DNA of 64,000 nt, taken from Lepidurus packardi (Eukaryota; Arthropoda; Branchiopoda; Notostraca; Triopsidae). Location of the stretch: contig JAKZAN010000007.1 of assembly GCA_023053545.1 (NCBI GenBank), positions 2,976,001 to 3,040,000 on the forward strand. Reading direction: 5' to 3'. Of this stretch, positions 46,011 to 58,700 are shown in pieces. The first letter of the stretch is position 1; each line of letters begins with the position of its first letter. A program made the translations under genes and the position numbers. Below the pieces are notes generated by a model. It was not told the DNA's origin, ran no database searches, and was given only the letters and a program-made list of their open reading frames with translations.

Positions 46011-47730
46011 GAAATGTTTGAGGGGTACCGTTTCAAAGGATGCAGAGTTCCGGATTGATGAAATATTAGCTTGCATGTTTATACAAACGTGGGGCCCCTG
46101 CTTCGATGTTAGCCGATTAGCTAACGTTACTTTCAATAAATTTCGTAAGATAGAAATCTCTTTTATTTTACATTAGTATGTATTCAGCTTGGCCATGCTA
46201 TCATCCCATTGAAAGCAACGTTTTACAGGACATACAAATTCATCATCATTTATCCTTGACATGTGAAGGATAATAAAATCATATTTTCAAAAAGAAAGGA
46301 CAAGTTCTCCTTATAAACAAGTTGGTGAAGGCCGGAATGATTATATTCCTCTGTCTTTACCTGGCAATTGTTGCCTAATAGTGACAAGAATAAAAATTGA
46401 AAAGGGCCTAAATGCCTTCTGGTCGGGATTCTTAGCATTGTCCCGGCATGCCATAGTAGCTGGTTCACAACCTTTCCGCTCCAAGCGACACACGACTTCG
46501 GTTATTGTATTATTTTTTTTTTATTATTTTCTTGAAAAGAAATTGTGGTACTCGTTTCTCAACTGAGGATGGTTTTGAATATTTTTTATGACATTCAATT
46601 TGACGATGCTTATTCGGATCTTGTGTAGTACTATAGTACCAACATACATATAACCGTACATGGGTTTATAACGGTTTATAGAACAAGTCTGCACTAAAAT
46701 TGTCCTTAAAATGTTAGTTAGAAAGTATGTCCTCTTGTTTCCTTATCTTGTATTAGACATAAATTTTTTACGTGTAATTATACAGCTATGGGAATGTAAT
46801 TATGGAACCCATTAAACACATAATTCATGTTAGAAAAAAAAAATGTGCTAAACATGCCTATCTTTTTTAACTTTAATCTCCTATACCAACCTGTCATTCT
46901 TATGGTGTAAAAACTACGATGACCGTTTCCGGCCACAATTTTTCCTCGTTAGCACACAATCTTGTATCTCCTTTTCTTTCTGTCCGTGTGTAAGAAGTAT
47001 TTGTAGAAAAAAAAAAGAAATTACACGATTGGGATCGAGTTAAGCTGTCGTTCTGCTCACTTTCTGGAAAAGTCATAGGCCGCAGTGTGACGCATGGCTA
47101 AAAGCGTAAATAAAATTCCGGACAAACTTCTTCTGCATGGATGGGTCGTATACACTGTGACGCAAGATCGTCCGTGCACGTTCATTAATATAAAAAAAGA
47201 AAAAAAAACGACGATTGTTTCACCTCGTCGACGATGTCAAGCTCTCTTTCTTTTTCCTTTTTATCCTATTCGAAACATTTTTTCTGAAGTCAAGAAGCTG
47301 AAAAAGACCCCTTCTCTCGAGCCAGGTCGTCGAGACGATGTTAATGCAACTACAACAACTTCCTCTTTGCCCTACCATATGTACATTTTTATGACGGTAG
47401 CACGACCCTTTTATGATTCTTTTTTTGTTCGTTATTTGAATTTGAATTTTTGTCTTTACATTCGTAACATTACCCAAAAAAACGCACTCCTCCCCAAAAA
47501 CCGGTTTTTACAAATATTAGTCTGAAGAAGAGGTTAAGGTTCTATGCGAGTGTCGTTCATTTTTTCCTTATTGGTCTACTCATATAGATATATTACTGTC
47601 CATTCCTTTTTTGTTATCAGCTGTTCACAAGTTTTTGTGCATTTTTTAGCATCATCTAAAATTCAATTCTTTAGAGGGCTTATAATATTTAAAGAAGATA
47701 CCCGAGAGCAGGTGCAGGAAAACTTCCTTG

Positions 47731-47755
47731 CCCCCCCCCCCCCCCCCCCCCCCCC
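47731..47755 (+). repeat. Poly(C) tract of 25
   Basis: Twenty-five consecutive C. Similar runs occur at 3084-3100 (17 C) and 20622-20636 (15 C). Exact lengths in such tracts are sequencing-error prone. Confidence 0.9.
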
Positions 47756-48366
47756 AGAACTCTTTTCCCTATCATGTATCTCGATTGTCACTCGATTGAT
47801 ATCGATGGCAGGCTTTATAATAACCAAATAGAAGGGTTTAGATCCCTTCAAGACGATTAAAATTCATCCATTCCTATTATGACATTATTTTTTGTTTCTT
47901 AGTGTTATTTTTATAGGTAATTTCCCTAATCGACATTCCCTTTGTACTGGATCTTTCTTTCTTTTTAAAATTCTTATATAGGTAGCGTCTCTAATAAGGG
48001 AATGCATCATGGCATTCTTCAGGCGGTAATTCGTAATGAAATTGAAATAAAGCCATGTAATACTGCGTTTCTTTTTAAATATAAAAAATTGAGAAATGTA
48101 AGCATTGGAGGAAAAGATACCTAAATAAAATGGATAAAATTCCAGTTTAGGAAAACACAAAGTCTTTGATGTGGTTCTGTAGACTAGGTCATGTCCTGTA
48201 ATCCATTTTTTTTTATTACGAAATTAATGTGCTCGAGCTGGCAAAAGCTCTCCAAGCACGGAGCCAAGGTGTGAAACGTTCGGGATTTTCCTGGTAAAGG
48301 CCATCCGTTGAGTCCGAAGGCGAAACAGGGGCGACGGACACACGGGAAGGAAAAAAGTAGTATTAC

Positions 48367-48509
48367 CGCTTTTCTGGGTATCGTTGTTGTTACGGCGATC
48401 TACGGGGGTATCGTCATGTAGGTTGGGGCTGGTCAGCGAACACTTTTCCGGGAGACATAAATTGTACACATGCTCCACCAGTCGCTCCTTTTTCGTGGCT
48501 GGGAGCCAC
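48367..48509 (-). CDS. Isolated candidate coding exon, function unknown
   Basis: The 143-nt stretch lies between a TTTAAG acceptor and a GCG|GTAATA donor on the minus strand. One frame is open throughout and reads WLPATKKERLVEHVYNLC, then a Cys-containing loop and VDRRNNNDTQKS, which has a protein-like composition. Its end phase (1) does not fit directly onto the exon at 42794, so intermediate exons or another gene would be needed. The acceptor pyrimidine tract is poor. I do not recognise a family. Confidence 0.3.
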
Positions 48510-48886
48510 CTTAAACCCTTTCACATATACGCTATATGCGCAGCTGCCATTTTATTTTTTATTGTAAAGAATGCCGCTTCTTCAGAGTTTTCGGTTATGT
48601 AATTATTTGCTGTCCTGGACCACGATAAGAGGGGATTACGGCTTAGAGAATATGAATAGATAAAGAAACATGTATGCCTTCTTTCCAATGGAGCTAAACG
48701 TTTGATAGTTTTTTTTCAATGTCGGACGAATCCATCAACCAAACAAGGATAGAGAAAACGAGTTTTGTACATCTTAATTTTTTGCCATTTTTATTCTGCC
48801 ATAAAAAAAAGTCTCTCAACGTGGCTCTGACTTGAGCAGCGTGTCTGCCTTTTGCTTTTTTGTGGGTTTACTTATCTATTGGTTAA

Positions 48887-49043
48887 CAGCAGCGTAGCTA
48901 GAGCTTTTTAACGGTACGCACCGTACAGATTTGGTGCCCTTTTGGTGGTCCGTTTCGGCGCCCTAAGGTCAGTTTAGCGTACGAAAATTTAGAAAATTTT
49001 GGTACGCACTTGCGTACTGTGCGTATCGCTGGCTACGCCACTG
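48887..49043. mobile_element. Small hAT-like MITE (157 bp)
   Basis: Termini CAGCAGCGTAGCTAG and GCTGGCTACGCCACTG are inverted copies of the widespread CAGTGGCGTAGCCAGC-type end. The flanks TTGGTTAA (48879-48886) and ATGGTTAA (49044-49051) match 7 of 8, which suggests an 8-bp target-site duplication as made by hAT transposases. No ORF is present. Confidence 0.7.
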
Positions 49044-49526
49044 ATGGTTAAGACGAGTTTTTCTTGCGAGGACTAGACTTTGGAGCCATAGGATCTTTCG
49101 TTTCATTGAAAACGTTTCATAATATTTTTTTTTAATGTCGGATTAATCAACCGATACCATCAGCAGAAAGAAAAGTAGAGGAGAAAAGTTTTCTTAGTTT
49201 TAATATTTTGCCAATAAATAAATGGCTAAAAATGTATACTGCCAATATAAAACTGCAAATATAAAAATGTATGCTGTACGCTACCATATAAGGATAAACT
49301 GTGAAGGTAAAATTATTCCTGGTTGTACTTTTGTTATGAAACATTTTACAATAAAACTACAATAAAGGGCATAAACCATTCGAAAGTTACAAGCTATGTC
49401 TCGTAATTATAGATTGTATATTAATACAAAAATACAGGCTTTAATTAACCAGAAAACTTGTAGGTTATTTTTACACCCTTCTTCAATGCTGGATTCAATC
49501 CATCGGTTGGCACTAAAGTAATCCAC

Positions 49527-50030
49527 CAGGCAGATGATATATCGGTCAAGACAAGTGATGCAACAGGCAGATTATGGATTTTCTAAAAATAGAAGTTACA
49601 GAGAAGAAGAATAAAGACTATCCGTGAATTTGGTGCCATTAGGGGTGATGCAGCAGTGTCGCGGTTCGCCTTTTCCAAATGCTTTATTTCCTTTACTGTC
49701 CAAAACGGACTCCCTTTTCTTTACATTTGCTTGTCTTTTTATACCACTTGGCGACCTTTCTCAGCGAATATGCTTCTTTCAACGTTGGTCCTTCATTGAC
49801 CCAACCTTGCCCCTCGCCAAGAATCCGCCACTTACTCCCAAACATGCAAATTCGCTACAGCAGGCAGATGATGCATCGGTCAAGACAAGTGATACACCAG
49901 GTAGATTATGGATTTTTGAAAAAGAGAAGTTACAGAGAAGAAATATAGAGACTATACTTAAATTCGGCGAAATTGGAGAGGAAATGGAGGTAATTAACTT
50001 TGACGCTTTTGCTAAAAACAAATTTGGCGA
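49527..50030 (+). repeat. Direct repeat of about 160 bp, spaced 334-336 bp, with protein-like frame
   Basis: GCAGATGAT.CATCGGTCAAG..AAGTGAT at about 49530 recurs at 49864. Translated, both copies give ADD.SVKTSD.. GRLWIF, then ETI..FG.I and a DAFAK/RFAFSK motif. The second copy is open as part of a 138-codon frame; the first has stops. They may be fragments of a mobile-element gene; I do not recognise the protein. Confidence 0.55.
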
Positions 50031-52764
50031 GTTTTTTTGACGCGCACCAGGAAAAGCAGATTGACCGGATTGATTAGTTTTGTGCGGGTAATAAGATATG
50101 TGTGAATGATTAAGGGGGGCTGCTTTGAAAATTTGAAGGACAATCATGTCGCGAAAAAGGACGACACACATGCGAATGCAAGACTGTGGAAGTGTTTCAC
50201 TTTTTTGTAGTAAAATCGGTGGCATTTGGGGTTGACAGTTGCTTCCAAACTAACTTTCCGTCCATTTTGCTTTTATACATCTTGGGAAACTCGTCTGTAG
50301 AATGCGCTTTCGAGTCTCGTACGAAATTCGTGGCTAATTTTTTGTCTAGCTTCTACTTATCTAATTAGACATAATTCTACACCAACGAGCTAATTAGACA
50401 GTTAATTTATTCCCTTTCTCCACTATCAAAAAATGATTTTTACAGAGAGCTCACTTCTTCGTTTAAAGGAAAGAAAAGCATCAAACATCATTAAACGGTT
50501 TGCCAACTTTTTTGCTCCAATTGTCGTTTTTCTTATTGCCATTGGGGCAAGTTTGCCAAACCAACTAACCAAACAGCATGTGCTACTAGTATCTGTTCTT
50601 CATCTGATTAGTTGTCGGAAATTAAACGAACAGCGAATGTTTGCTGTTGCAGTGTTTTGTTCTCAAATTAGTAACCTCAAATTACTCAATTTATAAGAAA
50701 GAATACGCTTCTCTAGTCCATCCAGCGCTTTGTTTCGAGCTTGCTTCGTCCTTGCTTCTTTTTTCCAAGGGTTGTAACTTAATTGGCCTCGAGTTTTGAC
50801 CCTTTCTCAAACTCCCAGAAGAACCAGCCTTAATAGCTAAGAAAAGGCAGCAAGAAGCGCCGGAGTATAATGGGGAGATGATTATTAGCTTAGAAGGTTA
50901 AGGAAGAGAACCCAGACAGAAGATGCAAAGCTGGTAGAAAGAAGATAATTTTTCGTGGTTGGTGGCGAGAAAAAATAGAGAGGAGGTAATTTTTCCTTTC
51001 AAAGAAAAAGGCACTGAGTTATAAATGTATATATGGAACTTGTTGTGACGGTTTTCCTGGTTCTTTTCATTTGGTTTTGTTTCAATCCTTCGTTCTTATG
51101 GGGCTTGGATGAGTCTGATGGCACGGCAGTTCACTCCGACATACCTTGGCCGCCAGTTTAGCATCCTCCCTATTTCGCTTTTCAGTGCCTTGACCGGCGC
51201 TGTGGCCTAGTCCTCTCGACGAAGGTCATAGGTTGGCTGTTCCCTTTTTATTTCTTTTCAATTTCTCTAGAAAAAAATTTACACATTATTAGTGCTTAAA
51301 CGAGTATTGCAAGGATCTAATATTGTGATACAACGATAAGAGTTTATTTTCAAAACCTATACAACTCACTCCCTTAAAAAAAAAAAAAAGTTTCCAACGT
51401 TCTTCTCCGTGCTTTGGTCCGACAATTTTGACGGAAGTCACGTCCGTAGCTTGCATTCCACTGTGCCGTGGCAAAGTTTCCTTTTTGTGAAGAAAAAAAG
51501 GAACTTTTTTATCCCTTATCCTTCGCGCAATTTTTTTTTTAGGATTCGGGACTTGAATTGTCGCTTAGTTTCGGTAAGGGTCGAACGTCGTTTGTGGGTC
51601 CACTCCACTGGGAAAAACTTTTAAAACACGACTCGATCCCTTAAATGTAAACCAGTTGCGCTACTTGAAGGTCTTGTTTCGGAACCAGCTCCGCAAGTCG
51701 GCGTAGAGTTGTTACAGTTTTTGTGTGTGTTTGTGTGACAAAACAATGCGACCCCCGTAAGTGTTTCTCAATCGGTGTCCTCTTGGACCTACATAATAAA
51801 CCTGCCCTTTAAGAACGCCGTAGGTATTCCAGTTGAACCCTCCTTTTTATGTCCCCCTGTGTGAACCACAAGTGAAGGACAGTTTGGGATCAGTAGGTGG
51901 AACTCGCTGGGACCCGTTAGTTATTGCTGGCAATTTCTGGCGCCAAAAGTTCACTGTCTCTTAATATATCTGCAAGGTTCCAGATCACCCTAAACCTTAA
52001 CCCTTGAACCCAGTACGGATGGACTAAAATATATTTTCAATAGAAGATTGTGCGGAATCATTCAGAACGAGGTAGTGAAATATCCCAGGAAATGGACTTT
52101 TGTGGACATTTGGAACCAAACCTTGTTAAGGGATCCTTGTAAAACCTTATAGTGAAACTCGTTAGTGTAAACCAGATCTCCATAAAAGTCTCAAATCTCA
52201 AAATCCTAATCAGCAAGAAAGAAGTACGCTTCAAGACTCTATTACGAAACAAATTTCAACTCGTTTACTAAGTGATGAACGTAAACTGAGCACTTTAAAT
52301 TATTCCTTTTATCCTTCCTACATTTCCGACAATTCGGAAAATTCCTACTATTTTGGTGCTTAGTTACTTTTCACAGGAAGGTACACATTTACACTGAACT
52401 GCAGTGGAACATTGAACTCTGTCCTAGATATCGTAAATCATCGCGTCAATACATTTCAAACACTCACGGAAATTAAGCCAGTCGCGAAAGCGAGACAAGT
52501 TGATCCAAAAACCAATTATATTGCTGATTTTTGCAACAAAAAAAAACATGTCGAACCCGTAAATGAAGCTTACATCACCAATTGCAGAAAAAGTTCAATG
52601 GAATCCCTTGATTCAAGAATTCGTCGTACCAGAATTTTTGCTAATTCGTCCAAAGAAATTCGACCTATCTTAATTAGGGTTTGAACTCCAAAGCTGAAAG
52701 TGAACCGGTTTCTTTGAACCATACCAGTGGAGAAAACCTTGAGAGTTCAATTGTGTGAAAGTCG

Positions 52765-55700
52765 ATGGAACCCAGTGTTAGTACTAACAAACAAGTACAC
52801 GATACAAGCTCAGTAATTGACCACCCTTTACAAACCACTGACAATCTAGGGTATTTGCAGGGTGAAGAGGGTAAAATGGTCACTCAGTCTAAAATGGAGA
52901 GTCAACCCTGCGTGGGAGCCGCAACAGTCATGTCGAATAATAAAGGTTTGAGTACCGATTCGGTGACAAAAAGCTTTGTAAATTTATTGAACGTGCGTGA
53001 CCCCAGTGAATTTGTGCGTCAGTTTCTGGCAGATAATCCTTTGTTCTTGTCCAGTGCCGTGGATGATTACATTCGTCCCTTGTACCAGAACGGTGATATT
53101 GTGCTGGACGTCGAGTGTGGCTTGAACCAAGGATGGTTGTACTTGTCGCGCCTATGTCAAGGCTCGCGTGGACCGTGCATTCTGTATCAGGACTCCTGGC
53201 TTACGCCCAACGAGTTCCAATTAGTTAGTGGGCGCGAAACGGCCAAAGATTGGAAGCGTTCCATACGCCACTGCGGCAAGAGTATGAAACTCTTACTCAC
53301 CAAAGGCATTCTTTCAACGCATCCCTTAACCTGTGAATGCGATTCTTGCAGGCTTTCATCAATGGTAAAAAACTAACAACAAGAATAAAAAATGAATAAA
53401 ATGTTAACATCGTGAACCTAGGATTTTCGTTGTTGAATATTAGATGGCGCATCTGTCTAGAGCGCACTTCATGCCATCTAGAGGCCGCCTTACGAACTTT
53501 TAATATCGTTAAGTAGTAGTTATACACGTGTACCGTAGATGGCGTAGCGTTAGTGAATTTTATTGGAACCTTGCGTTCAAATATTTTTTCCGTTTCAACT
53601 AAACTAATTTTGCAAGTTGTCTTCGATTAGTACTATATTCTTACCATGATATTTGGAAAAAACGAAATAGCCTTTTATTTTGCTTTAACACTGAGAATTA
53701 ATCGAAATGATAACTTATCTAGCCTTAACTGCTAAATTTAACTAACTTAATTGTAGCTCTAAATAGAACACATTAAGCGTTTCAAACGAGTTTGTGGGTT
53801 CCATACATTCTAACTGGGTGAGTGCAATCATGAAAAGCGTGTAGCCGTTAGCTTCAATAGTCAATCATATTTTTTTTCACCCCACATCCAAAATTGTAAT
53901 CCATTGTTGCTCAAATATTATGTTCCCCACACCTTTGCCACAGGATAGGTATTTTTTTAAACTTTTTTCCTGTAAAACTAGACAAAGTCTCACAACTTTC
54001 AGTTTTCCCTAATCTTTTTTACATCTTTAATATGTTTATATAATTTTGCGCCTCAGGGACCGGTCAAACTTTCTGGTTCAATCTGTTTCAGCTTGTGGCT
54101 GATGCCATGCCACTCTAACTAAGTTAGAAACCGAGTCACGAACACCCAATCCTTCCCTAAAATGGACAATAGACCAAAAAGTGGGACGTGGGCAGTTCAA
54201 ATATTATAAAAGCATATATGATCCAGTTTTTTTAAAGTGCGGGAGCTAAGGAAAGGTTAGAAACACCGAAACGTGCCCTGAGGATAGGCACGGGCCTTCG
54301 CGCATGCTTTGTGGTAATAGAGCAACACGCTAGAGGGGGCAATAGCCGACGGCAATGTCCAGTTTTCCCCTTGTGGCTCAAAGGCCGGAAAAGGAAGCAA
54401 CCAAAGAAAGTTGGCAAGGGTTACACCTGAGTTCCTGTGTGTATATGTGTGTGATCCACTATAGAGGTTAGAATCCTTCCTTTTTTTTTGTTTGTTTGAT
54501 TATGAATGCTGGGCGAGCACAGCAGCGGTTCCTTGTGTGGGTCTTTCTCCTGAAGGATGTTCCCGCGTGCGGTTTTTACTTTATGATGAACTTTAAGGTG
54601 GGGAGGGGGAGGTGGGGGAGATGCAAGAAGTTTTTAAACGGCGGAAATGTGGCAAGGGCACTTGGGCAAAAGACAGCCATCTAAGAAAAAATATAAAATA
54701 TGAACCCACCAGACAGGAAGGAAGACATTGTAAAATGTGTGTATGCGGACTCTTTTCCGTTTTCTTCAAGTGTGGCTTTTCGCAGCCGCGGGAATGTTTC
54801 TCTTTAAGTTTACTTTTTCCTTTACTTAGGTTCCAGTGCATAGCTTAGCTTGTAACACCCAGGCTACCGCGAGGAAGCGACACAGTGCATTGCATGGCTG
54901 TATATGAACGCGCATGGCGTCTGCGCATGCAACGCCAAGCAGGATAACTTTTTAACCAAGCACTCAATTTGCCTGAAATTTTTCTTAAAAATTACACTAA
55001 ATCATGCTAACACGAGTCAGTTTCCAAATTCGAATTTTTCTTTTTCTTTCACGCATATGAAGCATGAACTTGCCTTTTTGAAATTATTGAAGACGAAAAC
55101 GGAAAAAATAAACGTGCCATACCCTTTGCATTTGTACCATCTACATTACTCTCAAGAAGTATTGTTGAAATCTTGTTCATTGTTTCCCAAACAGTCCTTG
55201 CAGTCTTTCCCGTGCTATCGCGCCAGAAAAGTTAAGCTTTATTCACACCGTTGTAGAAGGAAAAAAATAGTTAAGCTTTACAGGAGCCTTAACATTTCCT
55301 AAACAAAATTTGAGCTACCTCTGCTAGCTAAGTTACTACGTTTGAAGACCCTTAAATAAATGACAACACTTTTTCGATACTCAAATTTGTAAAAATAAAA
55401 ATAATAGAAAAAAGGATCGATGGTTTATGAATGAGGTCTTTTGCTCTTTGTTATACCTCTGGGAATGTGGGAGTAACACAATAAAGGAAGTGAAGATAGT
55501 ATGTACAACTTTTTGTGAATGAACGACGGTGTTGTGTTGGTAGGTGGAGGAGTGGGGGGTGGGTTGGGAAGCACCTCACGACGCTGCCTTATTTTGGGCA
55601 AGCTTTCCATTGTTCTTATTCGTTACACCGTAACCCCTTCGTTATAAGCGAATAAGCTTAGCACATCTGTCTACGTTGTCTTCACACGGAGTAAAGAAGC

Positions 55701-58700
55701 GCGGGGAATGAATTGTCTTTCCCCCTAGGTCCAATTTGGGTTTTCTCGAACACTGGCAGCAGTAGTTTGGTAGGTTTCTTTCTCTTAATGGATTAGGAAT
55801 GTTCTCATTGCCTTGACCTCTTGGACCACGTACTATAAAGGTAAAAAGCAAGGGGGAAAATAGAACCATTTCCGACGCTTGGCTACTCTGCCATGCCGGA
55901 TGACCGCGCCAAGACGTCCACCATGGCGAACGACGCCCTCAATTTGTTCTTCCTTTTTAGGCGCCCACTTTTGGGAGTCAACTATAGAGAGCTACTTCCT
56001 TCCAGGGCACCCCGAAACCGTAAAGCCCATACAGAGTATAACACCATGAACATGTCCTCAATCGTACGCTAATTGTCCCTTGAAGGTATAATTTTACCCC
56101 AGTTATCAATAGTTTTTGTTGTCCGCCATTTTGTAACCTTTTCTTGTCCTCGTGTTCCTTTTAGTATTGACTACTTGACCTGGTCTTAAAACTGTAGGTT
56201 CAAATGTTAGGAAACTGTACTTTCTGATAGATGACTCCAGATTACTTCCATACATACTCTCTGGTATATAATTTACTTCAGATTGCCAATAACTTGCGCT
56301 TACTTGGGTTTAGATTTACTTCGATACAGGTAGTTAAAACTAGATGTCGCTGTTCTGTATAATAAATATAAAGTGAAAACTAGAAAGGGTAAATTTTAGG
56401 GTAAAATGGAATAAGCATATAGCTATAATTTAATGCGATTATAGCGTCCTGATACAAAAAAACGCTCCAATTTAAAATTCGCTGTAAATTATAGAGTCGC
56501 TGTAAAGCTATCCTTGCTACAGCCGCTCTGTAAATTGTATCGCTCTAAATAAATGCTGCGTTCTAATTTATGATATCAAAATGCTTTACTTTTTAGTCGT
56601 TCTAGAAATTAATTAGATTTTCATTGCAATAGTACAGCAGAGGCTCAATATTAGAGCGTTGAAAAAGGCGTAGCTGGGCAATTTGGAAGTAAAGCAGTGA
56701 AACGCCGATCATGATGAAGCTATTTTATGTGGCATTTGAGGTTCCAATCCAGAGTTTTTAGGTATACACCGATTGAGCTTCGTATGTTATTTTTATTCTG
56801 TCCTTTTCGTGGGAAAAGATTTGCCCTATAAAGCTGGTTGCGAGTTTCAATTCGGAGAGTCTGAAAGGGCCAAGCTCCTTTATCTTAATGTTCCCATCGC
56901 GGCAGAAAAGAAGTCGGTGTCTTCTGTGATTTTTTTTTCTAAGAGAGGAAATGGAAAGATATACATCGGAAGGGTCATGTATAGAAAATCAGATTGTTCG
57001 CTTAATGATTTCCATGTCGGGTTACTTCTCACAAATTGTCAGTTTAGTAGCTTGTAAAACCGTATTTTTGTCCCAAGAAAGATTCAGGCTTTACACTAAT
57101 ACATAAAAGCGTACACAAAGTTATCTAAATAGCAAACCAGCAGTGTATATCTCGAACATAGTATATCTCAATTCCATATTTCGCGCCCTTGGTGACCTAA
57201 TCCTGGAATTGTTTATACAGTAGCTCTAAGCAAAAAAAAAGAAAGAAAAAGACTATGACACAGCATATTACCTTTTGCAGAGAAAAAAAAAGACACGGTT
57301 TACTTAACCTACAACTTAGGGCGTGAATTGTGTATGCGTAAATGTAAATTTTTTATATATTATACTTATTTTATTATTATTGGAGTTATTATTTCATGTT
57401 CAGTCAGTGTTGTCCTAACTATCGCTCCATCTATGGTCAATAGCCATGGCCCAATCTTCGGAAGGGCAGCTTGAAGTACAACCTAACAAACTATAGGTTG
57501 TCTCTTCTTCCCAGGGACTTTTTTGGTTCCCTGAATTCCAACCACCACCAAACATTTTCCTGCTGTCGTTCATTGGTCAGTTTGACGCCAGCGTCGCTTC
57601 CGTGCACTTCCGTGTGCGCACCGCACCATTTTTTGTTTATTTATGTTTGGTCCAACTTCCAAAACAATTCTCCGCTTCCTCGTGATTAAAAAGTTGGTGT
57701 ACCACGAAATTAAAACTAAATTTCCTTTAAGCGTGGATTTCTTAATGTTAGCCTCGTAAAGGTCAGTTCCACATTGGAGAGACACGTTTTATGTAAGTTG
57801 GATTTAGTTTTGGGACGCTGTTATGCTCTGTCGTTAGCGCAACGCCGCCCCTCCATAAAAAGTCGTTCCATAAAGAAAGAAAAAGAAAACATTATATAGA
57901 ACGCTAGGCTCCTCATTTGCATAAATAGTGTGTTTCATCCACGTTGAAGGGCATTTTTTAAAACATTTTTTGGCGGTGCCAGCAGCAATTTATAGCACCT
58001 GTTAGAGATGTTATATGCTATGTACTGGAGCCAGATGACACCTTATATCGTTTTGGGACTCGGAGGCCCGCACAAGCTCTTAATTAACCTTTACATGTGG
58101 CCCTTTCCCCGCCCTTATACCTTTTCTCCTCGGGAATTTCCGAAAACAAATTCTTCTTTGAATTTATTGCCATTTAAAAGCTTTCCGGAATTGGGTTGGA
58201 AATGTTACTTCTTATAAGAAAGTTGCGCCATACGCCAGGTACTATGCCGAAATTGCGAGTCATCGACTGAGTTTAAAAGAAACTTCACTAACTTATTTTT
58301 GGACAGGATAGTGTTAAGTTCACTAGGAAAGTAGCATAAATACTGTACTTTTACTTTGTGTTTTCTCGAAAAATGCACGTTAAGGAAATTTACTTAGTTT
58401 GTACAACGACTTTGGACTGGAGTTTAGGATTCGTATAGAGGGATGAAAATGTAAAGAGCGGCTGCAGAAATTTGTAAATTTAGAATGTTTAAATTCGAGC
58501 TATTTTGCATGTATTAGGATGTTTTAGAAGAATCGTTAATGAATCCTTTTGGGAGAAAACAAGTCTTTGAAGGATTTTGGTGAAATCCCTTAAATATATA
58601 TTAATATCCTGTTGGTTTTGATTTCTTAGAATCGGAGTGGGCGTGGTGGTAGTGTGACCAGCTACGGGAGTCAAACAGCCCCTGGAGGAGTGGCTGTTAG

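Larger units (their letters stand above)
42795..52764. other. Mostly repeat-derived interval
   Basis: It holds the decayed exon copy, one candidate exon (48367-48509), a foldback element, a hAT-like MITE, the 160-bp direct repeat, a degenerate block at 42910-43090 with repeated GGGTGG, and AT-rich DNA. Other ORFs, including 43601-43942 and 47094-47525, lack recognisable domains. Confidence 0.5.
53365..58629 (+). other. First large intron of the DEAF1-like gene
   Basis: It begins at a GTAAAA donor in phase 0 and ends at TTTCTTAG. It contains the CTCF-like cluster and a foldback element. No additional exon was recognised with confidence. Confidence 0.55.

Noticed and set aside
47094-47525. 143-codon plus-strand ORF
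   Set aside because: Homopolymer-rich, no domain, no splice context.
51180-51240. SINE or tRNA-like promoter (GCGCTGTGGCCTAGTCC)
   Set aside because: Only a partial A-box resemblance; no B-box at the right distance.
57985-58080. Short open frame (QQFIAPVRDVICYVLEPDD) as an extra DEAF1-like exon
   Set aside because: The acceptor is marginal and there is no donor before the stop; length is within chance.
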